Source: a bacterium endosymbiont of Escarpia laminata
GTDB taxonomy: Bacteria; Pseudomonadota; Gammaproteobacteria; Chromatiales; Chromatiaceae
Reading direction: 5' to 3'
Assembly: GCA_003660235.1 (NCBI GenBank)
Contig: QGON01000069.1
Location: 62,001 to 126,000, forward strand
DNA length: 64,000 nt
Positions 17,425 to 26,800 of the stretch are shown in pieces. Numbering within the stretch: the stretch's first letter is position 1; each line of letters starts with the position of its first letter. The translations under genes were made by a program, and so were the position numbers. The notes under the pieces were generated by a model. The model saw only the letters and a program-made list of their open reading frames with translations. It did not search any database and had not been told where the DNA came from.

Positions 17425-19311
17425 ATGACAGGTAGCTACGACGCCTCCGATATTGAGGTTCTCAGCGGGCTTGAACCGGTGCGCAAACGCCCGGGAATGT
17501 ATACCGACACAAGCCGTCCCAACCATTTGGCGCAGGAAGTCATAGATAACAGTGTCGATGAGGCGATTGTCGGTTTTGCCAAGTCGATCGAGATCACGCT
17601 GTTCAAAGATGGTTCCCTGCAAGTGCAGGATGATGGACGCGGCATGCCGGTTGATCTACACCCACAGCAGGGGTTGCCCGGTGTCGAGGTGATCCTGACC
17701 AAGCTGCACGCGGGCGGTAAGTTTTCCAATAAAAACTACCAGTTCTCAGGCGGTCTGCATGGGGTTGGTGTGTCGGTCGTGAACGCACTCTCCCAGCACC
17801 TTGAGATCTGGGTGAAGCGTGATGGCCAAGAGTACAACATGGCCTTTGCGGGGGGCACAAAGGTCTCTGATCTGGAACCGGTGGGTAAGGTTGGGCGCAA
17901 CAATACCGGTACCCGTTTGCGTTTCTGGCCCGATGCCAAGTATTTTGACAGTCCACGCTTTTCTGTGCGCCAGCTGCGCCATGTGCTGCGTGCCAAGGCG
18001 GTGCTCTGCCCCGGTCTCCATGTCCGGTTCATCGATGAGAAGAGTGGTGAGCAGGAGGAGTGGTGCTATGAGGACGGTCTGCGGGATTACCTGCTGGATG
18101 CGCTTCTTGGTCTGACGCTGATTCCCAGCGAAGCCTTTGTCGGCAACATGGAGGCCAACACTGAAGCGGTTGCATGGGCCGTGGTCTGGCTGCCGGAAGG
18201 TGGTGAAGCGGTGACTGAGAGTTACGTCAATCTGATCCCCACCGTCCAGGGCGGAACCCACGTTAACGGTCTGCGCAGTGGTTTGACGGATGCGGTCCGG
18301 GAGTTCTGCGAGTTCCGTAATCTGCTGCCAAGAGGTGTCAAGCTGACGCCGGATGATGTCTGGGCACGGGTCAGTTATGTGCTGTCAGCCAAACTGCTGG
18401 AACCGCAGTTTTCCGGGCAAACCAAAGAGCGTCTCTCCTCCAGGGAGTGTGCTGCTTTTGTTTCCGGTGTGGTGAAGGATGCCTTCAGCCTGTGGCTGAA
18501 TCAGCATACCGACCTTGGCGAAAGTATCGCTGAACTTGCGATCAACTCTGCACAGAGCCGGATGCGTGCCGGGCGCAAGGTGATCCGTAAGAAGGTGACT
18601 CAGGGACCGGCGCTGCCGGGGAAACTGGCAGACTGCAGTACTGCCGACCCTTCCCGCAGTGAACTCTTTCTGGTGGAGGGTGATTCAGCTGGTGGCTCCG
18701 CCAAACAGGCGAGGGATCGGGAATTTCAGGCGATCATGCCGTTACGCGGAAAGATATTGAATACTTGGGAAGTTGATCCGGCGGAGGTTCTAGCCTCACA
18801 GGAGGTACACGATATCTCCGTGGCTATCGGAGTGGAACCCGGTAGCGAGGATCTTTCCAAGCTGCGCTTCGACAAGGTCTGCATTCTTGCGGATGCGGAC
18901 TCCGATGGTTTGCATATTGCCACACTGTTGTGCGCGCTGTTTCTGCGCCACTTCAGAAAGCTGGTTCAGGAGGGGCATGTCTACGTGGCCATGCCTCCGC
19001 TCTATCGTATCGATGTAGGCAAAAAGATCTATTATGCGTTGGACGATGACGAGAAGCAGGGCGTGCTCGACAGGATCGAGGCGGAGAAGATACGTGGCAA
19101 GGTCAATGTGCAGCGCTTCAAAGGATTGGGTGAGATGAATCCTCTGCAGCTGCGGGAGACCACGATCCACCCGGATACCCGTCGTTTGGTGCGCCTGACC
19201 ATTGAGTCAGGAGATAATACCGACAGGATAATGGATATGATGTTGGCAAAGAAGCGCGCCCCTGATCGGAAGCGTTGGTTGCAGGAGAAAGGGGACTTGG
19301 CCGAAGTCTGA
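17425..19311 (+). CDS. parE: DNA topoisomerase IV subunit B
   Basis: A 628-residue ATPase subunit that with ParC decatenates chromosomes. GHKL ATPase motifs (EVIDNSVDEA, DDGRGMPVD, GGLHGVGVSVVNAL) are followed by a transducer domain with QTKERLSS and a TOPRIM domain with LVEGDSAGGSAKQ and ADADSDGLHI. The C-terminal RFKGLGEMNP is typical. The length near 630 and the absence of the GyrB insertion point to ParE rather than GyrB. parC is not in the window. Confidence 0.95.
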   Translation: MTGSYDASDIEVLSGLEPVRKRPGMYTDTSRPNHLAQEVIDNSVDEAIVGFAKSIEITLFKDGSLQVQDDGRGMPVDLHPQQGLPGVEVILTKLHAGGKFSNKNYQFSGGLHGVGVSVVNALSQHLEIWVKRDGQEYNMAFAGGTKVSDLEPVGKVGRNNTGTRLRFWPDAKYFDSPRFSVRQLRHVLRAKAVLCPGLHVRFIDEKSGEQEEWCYEDGLRDYLLDALLGLTLIPSEAFVGNMEANTEAVAWAVVWLPEGGEAVTESYVNLIPTVQGGTHVNGLRSGLTDAVREFCEFRNLLPRGVKLTPDDVWARVSYVLSAKLLEPQFSGQTKERLSSRECAAFVSGVVKDAFSLWLNQHTDLGESIAELAINSAQSRMRAGRKVIRKKVTQGPALPGKLADCSTADPSRSELFLVEGDSAGGSAKQARDREFQAIMPLRGKILNTWEVDPAEVLASQEVHDISVAIGVEPGSEDLSKLRFDKVCILADADSDGLHIATLLCALFLRHFRKLVQEGHVYVAMPPLYRIDVGKKIYYALDDDEKQGVLDRIEAEKIRGKVNVQRFKGLGEMNPLQLRETTIHPDTRRLVRLTIESGDNTDRIMDMMLAKKRAPDRKRWLQEKGDLAEV

Positions 19312-19369
19312 GTGACTTGGGTTTTGTTGGATTTTTGAATTGTTTGAGGGTGCTTCCCGGTTATTGAAT

Positions 19370-19918
19370 ATGTATAAACAGGGTCTTTCACTGATTGTCC
19401 TGGCAGTTGCTCTGATGTCGCCGGTCGTTATTGCCGCGCCGGCAGATAATGAGCTTTTTTCCAGCAACGGTGTTACGAAAACAAAGTTGTTGGATACGGC
19501 CGATCTGCGCCAGCTGCAGAGTCAGCTTGATCAAGTGAGGAAATTGGCGCCGTCATTACGGGTCCAGCTACGAAATCTACGTCATCAGTTAGATTTCAGA
19601 CGGTTCGATTCTTTTGAATTCGAACGTCATATGAGTCGCGCCCAGAACGACATCGAACGTCTGCTTCGTCTCCATCAGCGCCTGGCAGTCTCCTCCATGC
19701 AACTCCATTTTATTGCGGTGGATCTGCAGCGGCAATCTGTGGGACTGACACGTCAGCTGGAAAAAGTGGAAATAGTGATTGAAAGAATTGATGAGTCGCT
19801 GGATGAAGATATCAAGCAGGAGAGTGTGGTCATTGAAGTGTGGTCATTGAAAGGAATGAGAAGTTTCTGGATATGCTCACTTTATTTACCGGAACTGTCC
19901 AGGATGCCTCAAAGCTGA
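19370..19918 (+). CDS. Secreted coiled-coil protein, C-terminus shifted by a 14-bp tandem duplication
   Basis: 182 residues as read, of no family I recognise. A Sec signal peptide (1-23, ending near VIAAPA) is followed by a helical, heptad-rich region (about 45-150) with many Gln, Arg and Leu. The unit GTGTGGTCATTGAA is present twice in tandem (19824-19837 and 19838-19851). Fourteen bases shift the frame: with one copy the protein would read on as IERNEKFLDMLTLF... to a TAG at 19936-19938. The present C-terminal 27 residues (from VWSLKG) therefore look like out-of-frame sequence. The start is the ATG at 19370, at the hydrophobic segment. Confidence 0.65.
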   Translation: MYKQGLSLIVLAVALMSPVVIAAPADNELFSSNGVTKTKLLDTADLRQLQSQLDQVRKLAPSLRVQLRNLRHQLDFRRFDSFEFERHMSRAQNDIERLLRLHQRLAVSSMQLHFIAVDLQRQSVGLTRQLEKVEIVIERIDESLDEDIKQESVVIEVWSLKGMRSFWICSLYLPELSRMPQS

Positions 19919-19987
19919 TCGGGCAAAGAAGCGAATAGTGGCCGATTCGTTTTAGCCACTTGATCTATACTGAAATCGGAAGTCATC

Positions 19988-20611
19988 ATGCAGCGTATCT
20001 TCCTGCTGGGCGTCATTGTGTTGTTGAGCGGCTTGCTGATATGGGTGGCGCTGTTCTGGACCCCTCAGTCTGACAGTGTGCCCAGTCACGAACAACTCTC
20101 CATCTCCGCAACACCCGTTGGCGGCAATTTTGCGCTTGAATCACATCTGGGACCTGTATCGCTGAACGATTATCGGGGTAAGGTCGTCATCCTCTATTTT
20201 GGCTATACCTGGTGCCCGGATATCTGCCCGACGAGTCTGGGTTTTCTCAGCATGGCCCTGAACGAACTGACTGAGGATGAGCTTGCCGGGGTACAGCCGT
20301 TGTTCATCAGCGTCGATCCCAAGCGCGATTCACTGGAGCGGCTCAGGGTGTATGGGGAGTACTTCCATCCAAGCATTTTAGGTGTCACAGGTTTGCAGGA
20401 AGCCGTGGAGGAGGTCGCAGAGAAATATGGCGCAGCCTATAGCATCGTAGAACAGCTCTCCGAATCCAATTATGTGGTGGATCACTCGGCGGATACTTAC
20501 TTTATCGACCGGGAGGGAAGGCTGACGAAAGTGCTGCCTCATGGGACACCACCCGAAGAGACGTTGGCCCTGATGAGACGAATGCTGTCAGACGGGGCGG
20601 CGAAACAATAG
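19988..20611 (+). CDS. SCO1/SenC-family copper/thiol protein
   Basis: A 207-residue membrane-anchored thioredoxin-fold protein. An N-terminal helix (about 5-24) leads to a periplasmic domain with the copper-binding Cys76-x3-Cys80 (TWCPDIC) and His166 (VVDHSADTYF). Such proteins deliver copper to, or reduce, CuA sites in cytochrome oxidase or N2O reductase. A second SCO domain occurs in the TroA-SCO fusion at 41302-42735. The ATG at 19988 follows the coiled-coil gene; a shared transcript is possible. Confidence 0.92.
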   Translation: MQRIFLLGVIVLLSGLLIWVALFWTPQSDSVPSHEQLSISATPVGGNFALESHLGPVSLNDYRGKVVILYFGYTWCPDICPTSLGFLSMALNELTEDELAGVQPLFISVDPKRDSLERLRVYGEYFHPSILGVTGLQEAVEEVAEKYGAAYSIVEQLSESNYVVDHSADTYFIDREGRLTKVLPHGTPPEETLALMRRMLSDGAAKQ

Positions 20612-20957
20612 GCCGGTTCAACCGGCAACCTCCTGGTGCCTGATCTGCTGCGCTTGATCAGGCCTACTGATCCTGTTCTGGATTATTCGAAAGAGAGTCC
20701 GAAGCCAGTGGCTTCAAGATAGTCCGCTTCCTGTTTTAACTCGGCGCGGGTCAGTGGCCGCTGATTGTCGCTTTTGCCGGTGCGTGCAAAACTGATGCAG
20801 TCTGAGGGGATTGCATAGCTTACTAATACTGTTTGTATGGAAAATCGCTCTGTTTGGGGGTTGTTAGGTGATAATAGAAGGTGCCATCGGGCAAAGATAA
20901 TGGTTTGAAAAAATTGGCCGAAGGTCTGTTGGAGCAGGAGAATATGAGAGCTGATCG
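20612..20957. other. Intergenic stretch with a possible gene remnant on the minus strand
   Basis: No complete gene. Read on the minus strand, about 20682-20900 is open and its end (from SYAIPSDC to GFGLSFE, stop at 20684-20686) looks coding in composition, but it has no start codon. On the plus strand a GTG-started 26-codon frame at 20881-20961 overlaps the next ATG by 4 bp. I cannot assign either. Confidence 0.25.
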
Positions 20958-21527
20958 ATGAAGTATTGCAGCCAGTGTGGCGCTGAAGTGGAAATCAAAG
21001 TGCCGGATGGAGACAATCGGCCCAGGCATATCTGCGCTGAGTGTCTGACGGTTCACTATCAGAATCCCAAGATGGTGGTGGGTTGTATTCCGATGTGGGA
21101 AGACAAAGTGCTGCTCTGCCGCCGAGCGATCGAACCCCGTTACGGACTATGGACACTGCCTGCCGGTTTTATGGAAAACGGCGAGACCAGCCAGGAGGGC
21201 GCAGCCAGGGAGACCCTGGAGGAGGCGAATGCCAGAGTGGAGGTGGAGACGTTGTATGCCCTCTTCAATCTTCCTCACATCAGCCAGGTTTATATGTTGT
21301 TCAAAAGTCGCCTGATGGATCTCGACTTTGGACCGGGCAGTGAGAGTCTGGAGGTCGCTCTGTTTTCTGAGCAGGAGATTCCCTGGGATGAGATTGCCTT
21401 CCCGGTGGTCCATGAGACCCTGCGGCTTTTTTTCGAGGATGCCAGGCGTAACCACTATGAATTGCGCAGCGGGACGATTGTTCGTTTGTCAGACAATCCC
21501 CGCCGCTACCACACCCAACTGCTGTAG
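20958..21527 (+). CDS. Nudix hydrolase with zinc-ribbon N-terminus
   Basis: A 189-residue cytosolic protein. The N-terminal zinc ribbon has CSQC at residues 4-7 and CAEC near 26-29. The Nudix box is close to the consensus GX5EX7REUXEEXGU, reading GFMENGETSQEGAARETLEEAN. Proteins of this layout hydrolyse nucleoside diphosphate derivatives such as NADH or ADP-ribose; the substrate is not determined here. The start gives MKYCSQCG, the family N-terminus. Confidence 0.85.
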   Translation: MKYCSQCGAEVEIKVPDGDNRPRHICAECLTVHYQNPKMVVGCIPMWEDKVLLCRRAIEPRYGLWTLPAGFMENGETSQEGAARETLEEANARVEVETLYALFNLPHISQVYMLFKSRLMDLDFGPGSESLEVALFSEQEIPWDEIAFPVVHETLRLFFEDARRNHYELRSGTIVRLSDNPRRYHTQLL

Positions 21528-21543
21528 AGTCAGCAGGCGTAAG

Positions 21544-22383
21544 TCATAGACCATGATTTCCGTAGGAGGGCACAAACCGAACATTGTTGGCAACCATGCC
21601 GTCGCCCTTCTCACTCTTTTCGATATAGAATTCGAGCACGGTATCCCGGTTTGACAGTAGTTCGTCGGTGACACCGTCGGCCAGCTCATTGGCATGGCAG
21701 AATACGCTCTCATAGGGGGATTCCGCATCACGTGGATCCGTAATCCACAGGTTCGGATCGATGCGCTTGATGAAGCGCAGAAAGCCATATCCTTTGTCGG
21801 GAAACCATTTCGAGCAGATACCACGGACGCAGGAGCCAGGGGAGCCCCACTCATTGCGTGGCTCATAGGAGATCGGCAACAGATCGGGGATCAGGAAGCC
21901 GGAAAAGAAGTCGTCGACCTGCCGTTGCAGATCCTTCGAAACATTTCGAAAACCGAGCAGTTCCACACGGCAGCCCCGATCCTGTAACGCAGTCACCACC
22001 TGCAGGAAATCACCGTCTCCCGTGACCAGCAGTATCAGATCGAGTTTTTCCGACTGCAGCATGGCATCGACCGCCAGATCGAGATCCGCATTGGCCTTGG
22101 TTGTGACATTACCCTCTTCATCGGTGTAGCGGCGTACGATTTTAACGATGATCTTCCAGCCGAAATCCCGTACCATCTGCTGATACGAACGCGCCCGTTT
22201 GGCGTATTCGTAGTCCTCCTTTGCGCGCTCCTGATCAAAGGCGATATAGGTGTTCATGCGTAATAAATTACCGCCATAACGTGCGGCAAAGCGTCGTAGA
22301 ATATCGTATCGAAGTTGGTAGCCGCCGTTGTAGCGGATGTTTTCGGCGTCTACGAAAACGCCTATCTTGAGGTTATTATTCAA
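21544..22383 (-). CDS. NYN-domain putative RNase fused to a cold-shock-like domain
   Basis: A 279-residue protein. Residues 4-165 form a NYN (LabA/DUF88, PIN-like) domain with the acidic residues expected for metal-dependent RNA cleavage: VFVDAENIRYN, NADLDLAVDAM and LVTGDGDFLQ. Residues about 185-275 resemble a cold-shock fold: GICSKWFPDKGYGFLR, VFCHANEL, then LEFYIEKSEKGDGMVANNV, matching the GxVKWFxxxxGxGFI and VFxHxxxL pattern. It is probably an RNA-binding ribonuclease; RNA target unknown. It is convergent with the Nudix gene. Confidence 0.75.
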   Translation of the reverse strand: MNNNLKIGVFVDAENIRYNGGYQLRYDILRRFAARYGGNLLRMNTYIAFDQERAKEDYEYAKRARSYQQMVRDFGWKIIVKIVRRYTDEEGNVTTKANADLDLAVDAMLQSEKLDLILLVTGDGDFLQVVTALQDRGCRVELLGFRNVSKDLQRQVDDFFSGFLIPDLLPISYEPRNEWGSPGSCVRGICSKWFPDKGYGFLRFIKRIDPNLWITDPRDAESPYESVFCHANELADGVTDELLSNRDTVLEFYIEKSEKGDGMVANNVRFVPSYGNHGL

Positions 22384-22623
22384 TGTGGCTCTCTAAAAAA
22401 AATGAATGGTATAGATTCGGCAATATAAACACGTGAATCATTAATGGTGGACTAGGTCCCTATTTGCAGTCTTTTTATAACGATGATGAATGATTGTTAA
22501 ACAGGCCTTGCTTTGAAGTGAGACTATAGAATTGCAGGGTAACTGAAATTTGAAAAGGATTCGAATGACAATATCCGTTTTCAGATGTTATTAACCCTAT
22601 TCTTAATGGGATAATCCAGGCCA

Positions 22624-23607
22624 TTGATCTCCAGACGAGTCCTTTTATTTCATAGTGTGATGGCGATCGCCATCTGGTCTGCATGGTATCTGCTTGGCGG
22701 GGGAGAGTCAGCTGTTGCCGCCACGCTGGAACACTGGCGAGTGGCGCTGACCATGGTGTTTGGTTCATTTATCGCAGGCGCCACCAGCGAAGGTGGCGGT
22801 GCAATCGCCTTCCCGGTCTTTACCAAGGTGTTGCAGATCGATCCAGCCGACGCAAAGGTTTTCTCATTGGCCATCCAGAGCGTGGGTATGAGTGCCGCGT
22901 CGCTGGTGATAATCGCAATGGGCGTACGAGTCGAATGGCGGGTGATACGTTGGGCGGGCATCGCCGGTATTCCTGGCATGATTCTGGGTGCGGCAGTGGT
23001 GGCGCCGTTGCTCTCATCTGCGATGATCAAGATGAGTTTTACCTTTCTGGTGACGAGTTTTGCGGTTACGCTGTTCATGCTGAACCGCCGCATGCGACTC
23101 TGCCACGACCGGCTGCCGAATGAGAGTGGATACGAGTCTTGGATTATCGCTCTTGCAGGTTTCGTTGGCGGAGTGATGTCTGGTCTGGTGGGTAACGGCA
23201 TCGACATCATTACCTTCTCTGTCATGGTGCTGTTATTCAGGGTGAGTGAAAAAATTTCAACACCCACCTCAGTGATTCTGATGGCATCGAATTCGATTGT
23301 CGGTTTTCTGCTGCATATTTTCGTGATCGATGGTTTTACGCCAGAGATCAGAGAGTGGTGGCTTGCTGCCATACCTGTCGTAGTCGTTGGTGCGCCTTTG
23401 GGGGCGATGCTCTGTAGTCTGCTGGATCGTCAGGTTATCGCGAAAGGACTGATTTTGCTGATCCTGATTGAATTTATCAGCTCACTTTGGCTGATCCCCA
23501 TGACACCGTCTGTTGTATCGGTCAGCCTGATCATGCTGGTGATATTTTCACTGCTCTACTATGGTATGTACAGTGTAAGACGTTACGAACCCATGGGATC
23601 AGATTGA
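22624..23607 (+). CDS. TauE/SafE-family membrane permease (sulfite/organosulfonate export type)
   Basis: A membrane protein of up to 327 residues with eight or nine hydrophobic helices. The stretch FIAGATSEGGGAIAFPVFTK and the second-half VGGVMSGLVGNGIDIITF carry the glycine-rich repeated motifs of the TauE/SafE family, which moves sulfite, sulfonates or sulfoacetate across the inner membrane. The start is uncertain: TTG at 22624, or GTG/ATG at 22657/22660. It is followed after 42 bp by the halogenase-like gene on the same strand. Confidence 0.8.
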   Translation: MISRRVLLFHSVMAIAIWSAWYLLGGGESAVAATLEHWRVALTMVFGSFIAGATSEGGGAIAFPVFTKVLQIDPADAKVFSLAIQSVGMSAASLVIIAMGVRVEWRVIRWAGIAGIPGMILGAAVVAPLLSSAMIKMSFTFLVTSFAVTLFMLNRRMRLCHDRLPNESGYESWIIALAGFVGGVMSGLVGNGIDIITFSVMVLLFRVSEKISTPTSVILMASNSIVGFLLHIFVIDGFTPEIREWWLAAIPVVVVGAPLGAMLCSLLDRQVIAKGLILLILIEFISSLWLIPMTPSVVSVSLIMLVIFSLLYYGMYSVRRYEPMGSD

Positions 23608-23649
23608 CCTGAGTTTGATTGGGCCAATGACTCATTAGTCAAAAGTATC

Positions 23650-25209
23650 ATGCTAAACAAAAGCGGGGACAGGGAGATGAACGAGAGGATCGATGATATC
23701 ACCATCGTGGGTGGCGGTGCGGCAGGCTGGTTGATGGGCCTGTTCCTGACCACGATGCTGAACAAGGGAGAGTCCAAGGTCAAGGTGACCCTGATTGAGT
23801 CGCCAAATATCCCCACTATCGGTGTTGGCGAAGGAACGGTGACGGGTTTTCCCCGCATGCTCCAGCAACTGGGCATCAAGGAGAGCGAATTCCTGCGTAA
23901 ATCCGATGCCACCTTCAAATGCGCAGGAAAATTTGTAGGCTGGAATCTGGATGCCCAAGGCAAGCCGATCACCTTCTATAATCCCTTTAATGTGGGTGGA
24001 TACGTCGGTGGTTTTGAAACAGGTTATTACTACCAAAAATATGGCAACGCACCAGGTGCGAGCAGTTTTGTCGATAGTATCATGCCGACTCAGATGGTGG
24101 TGGAAAACCGGCTTGGTCCAAAATTGATAGGCGCAAAGGATTACGAGAGCCCCGTACCCTATACCTACCATCTGCACGCCCACGACTTTTCCAAACAGAT
24201 CGCAAATATTGCGAAAAAGCGGGGGGTCGTGCATATCCTGGACGAGATGGTGGACGCGGAACAGGATGAGAACGGCTATATCACTGCGCTCAATCTGAAA
24301 GAGAAGGGGCGTGTGCCGGTAAAACTGGTGATCGATTGTACCGGTTTCAGTGGACGTATATTGCAGCAGGTGTTGAAAGAGCCCTATAACGAATTTGGTA
24401 ACCACTTGCTGTGTGACCGTGCCATCCCCATCCCTCATCCCCATGAAGATCCCAAGAGACTTACTCCCTGCACCACCGCAACGGCGATGAAGGCGGGTTG
24501 GACTTTCGATGTGCCACTCTACAGTAGAATGGGCACGGGTTATGTTTACTCAAGTCGTTTCATCTCCGATGATGAGGCATTGGATGAACTGATCAGACAC
24601 ATCGGTGATGAATCCCTGCGGGAAAGAACGCCACCGGTGATCAAGATGCGGGTAGGCCGGGTACGCAACACCTGGGTAAAGAATGTTATCGCCACCGGCC
24701 TCTCAGCAGGCTTTGTGGAGCCACTGGAGGCTTCCGCGATCTATACCATCGAGATGACGGCGCGCATGCTGCTGACCTATTATCCTGAGCAGGGCATCGA
24801 GCAGAAGACAGTAGACCGCTTCAATGAAGTCATGAACCGGATGTATAATGAGATTCTCTCCTTCATCGTCATGACCTACTACACTTCCAACCGTACTGAG
24901 CCTTTCTGGGTTGCCGCCCGTGAGGATATCGATCTGCCAGACAGACTGCGGGAAAATCTTGAGATGTGGCAATCATTCATGCCGTCACCTCATGACGTCG
25001 AGGGAAAATTTCTTTTCAGCCACTGGAACTATATCTATGTCCTGCTGGGTAAAGGTTATTTCGAGGGACGCCATTTCCCGGCTGAACGTTTCCTTGTGAA
25101 AAGTGACTGGACGCGTTTTTCCAATCATATAGCAGAGGTCAAACGTCAACTGAAACAGAAACTGCCTTCGCATTATGATCTGCTTAAAGCGATTCGGAGT
25201 GGGAGGTAA
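23650..25209 (+). CDS. Tryptophan-halogenase-family flavoprotein with altered WxWxIP motif
   Basis: A 519-residue FAD-dependent protein. The dinucleotide-binding GGGAAGW is at 21-27. The catalytic lysine of the family is conserved as K90 (DATFK), and the SAGFVEPLEASAI segment matches the usual active-site Glu region. The WxWxIP motif that marks flavin-dependent halogenases reads GWTFDVP (283-289), so the second Trp is Phe and Ile is Val. The family fold is clear but halogenation of tryptophan is not. No flavin reductase or biosynthetic cluster is adjacent. An alternative start is the ATG at 23677. Confidence 0.8.
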   Translation: MLNKSGDREMNERIDDITIVGGGAAGWLMGLFLTTMLNKGESKVKVTLIESPNIPTIGVGEGTVTGFPRMLQQLGIKESEFLRKSDATFKCAGKFVGWNLDAQGKPITFYNPFNVGGYVGGFETGYYYQKYGNAPGASSFVDSIMPTQMVVENRLGPKLIGAKDYESPVPYTYHLHAHDFSKQIANIAKKRGVVHILDEMVDAEQDENGYITALNLKEKGRVPVKLVIDCTGFSGRILQQVLKEPYNEFGNHLLCDRAIPIPHPHEDPKRLTPCTTATAMKAGWTFDVPLYSRMGTGYVYSSRFISDDEALDELIRHIGDESLRERTPPVIKMRVGRVRNTWVKNVIATGLSAGFVEPLEASAIYTIEMTARMLLTYYPEQGIEQKTVDRFNEVMNRMYNEILSFIVMTYYTSNRTEPFWVAAREDIDLPDRLRENLEMWQSFMPSPHDVEGKFLFSHWNYIYVLLGKGYFEGRHFPAERFLVKSDWTRFSNHIAEVKRQLKQKLPSHYDLLKAIRSGR

Positions 25210-25270
25210 CGGTCCTGCATACTTGAAACAGCCTGCTTTTACAGAGTAATCAGATAGAGGAAATATATCG

Positions 25271-26800
25271 GTGTTACCCGTTGACTACGCAATACGGCCA
25301 GAGGCCAAGGAACCTTTTCTACAGGAGGACAGATCGACTCCCTGTCTTCTGGTCATCTTCGGTGCGGCGGGGGACCTGACTCGCCGTAAGTTGATGCCGG
25401 CGCTCTACAATCTCCTTTGTGAACGCGTGATTGATGAGCGGTTTGCGGTCATCGGTTACAGCCGAACCGAGCAGGAAAGCGAAGCGTTTCGGGCGACACT
25501 GGAGAGCGCTGTCAGGGAATACTCCCGCACGCAGCCTGTCGATTCGCTGGTCTGGCAGAGCTTTGCGAAACGCATAGAATATGTGCGCGGGTCGTTTGAG
25601 GATCCTGAAGGTTACAATGCATTACGGGAACGAATCGATGTTCTGGAGCAGGGCTTTGGTACAGGTGGCAACAGGCTCTTCTATCTGGCTACTCCACCCG
25701 TGGCTGCACCGCAAATACTGCATCGTCTGCAGGAGACGGGACTGCTTTACGATAGTAGTGATGAAACCCCTTGGTCACGGGTGATCATGGAGAAGCCATA
25801 CGGTCGGGATTTGACCTCGGCTCAGGAGCTCAATCGTATTGTAGGCGAAGTGCTGGATGAGAGTCAGGTCTACCGTATCGATCATTATCTCGGTAAGGAG
25901 ACAGTGCAGAATATCCTGGTGACCCGTTTTGGCAACACCATCTTTGAACCTCTCTGGAACCGAAAATATATCGATCATATCCAGATTACTGCGGCGGAGT
26001 CGATCGGTGTCGAGGGAAGGGGGCGCTTCTATGACCAGACCGGGGTGGTTCGAGACATGGTGCAGAGCCATCTTTTGCAAGTGCTGTCGCTCTGTGCCAT
26101 GGAGACGCCGACCACATTTGCGGCGGATGATATCCGTGATAAACGGGTTGAAGTGCTGCGTTCCCTGCGCCCCATATCCGGTGATGATATTGAAAAATGT
26201 GTCGTGTTTGGTCAGTACCGGGGTTACCGTGATGAGGAGAATGTCGATAAGGACACCCGCACCCCCACCTATGTGGCGCTCAAGTGTTTTATCGACAACT
26301 GGCGTTGGCAGGGTGTGCCCTTCATGTTACGGGTCGGGAAGCATCTCAAAGCGCGGATGACTGAGATCTCTGTCGTTTTTCGTCCTGTGCCGCACTGCCT
26401 CTTCGGACGTGACGATGTCTGCCAGACGCTCGATTCCAATGTGTTGACGATCCGTATCCAGCCGGATGAGGGAATCGATCTCAAAATCATAAGTAAACAA
26501 CCGGGTGATTCACTGCAGGTGGGTACAGTGGAGATGGATTTCAGCTACTCAGATGCCTATAACCATCCGATCAAAGATGCCTATGAGCGCTTGCTGCTTG
26601 ATGCCATGCGCGGCGATGCCACCCTGTTTGCGCGCCGTGACGAGGTGGAGCATGCCTGGCGATTCGTAACACCGATTCTGCAGGCCTGGGAACGGGCGAC
26701 AGATCGCTATCCGGCCTTCTATGCTGAAGGCAGCGCCGGTCCTGTGGAGGCCGACAATCTTATGCACCGATATGATCGAAAATGGCGGGAGATCTTTTAG
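25271..26800 (+). CDS. zwf: Glucose-6-phosphate 1-dehydrogenase
   Basis: A 509-residue NADP-dependent enzyme for the first step of the oxidative pentose phosphate and Entner-Doudoroff routes. N-terminal VIFGAAGDLTRRKLMPALYNL binds the cofactor, EKPYGRD follows, and the active-site RIDHYLGKE is intact. The start is a GTG with AGAGG about 10 nt upstream. Its stop directly abuts the ATG of the lactonase gene, so the two are coupled and catalyse consecutive steps. Confidence 0.96.
   Translation: MLPVDYAIRPEAKEPFLQEDRSTPCLLVIFGAAGDLTRRKLMPALYNLLCERVIDERFAVIGYSRTEQESEAFRATLESAVREYSRTQPVDSLVWQSFAKRIEYVRGSFEDPEGYNALRERIDVLEQGFGTGGNRLFYLATPPVAAPQILHRLQETGLLYDSSDETPWSRVIMEKPYGRDLTSAQELNRIVGEVLDESQVYRIDHYLGKETVQNILVTRFGNTIFEPLWNRKYIDHIQITAAESIGVEGRGRFYDQTGVVRDMVQSHLLQVLSLCAMETPTTFAADDIRDKRVEVLRSLRPISGDDIEKCVVFGQYRGYRDEENVDKDTRTPTYVALKCFIDNWRWQGVPFMLRVGKHLKARMTEISVVFRPVPHCLFGRDDVCQTLDSNVLTIRIQPDEGIDLKIISKQPGDSLQVGTVEMDFSYSDAYNHPIKDAYERLLLDAMRGDATLFARRDEVEHAWRFVTPILQAWERATDRYPAFYAEGSAGPVEADNLMHRYDRKWREIF

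Noticed and set aside
20823..21056. 77-codon minus-strand open frame overlapping the Nudix start
   Set aside because: It overlaps the zinc-ribbon coding part of a clear Nudix gene and shows no family features.
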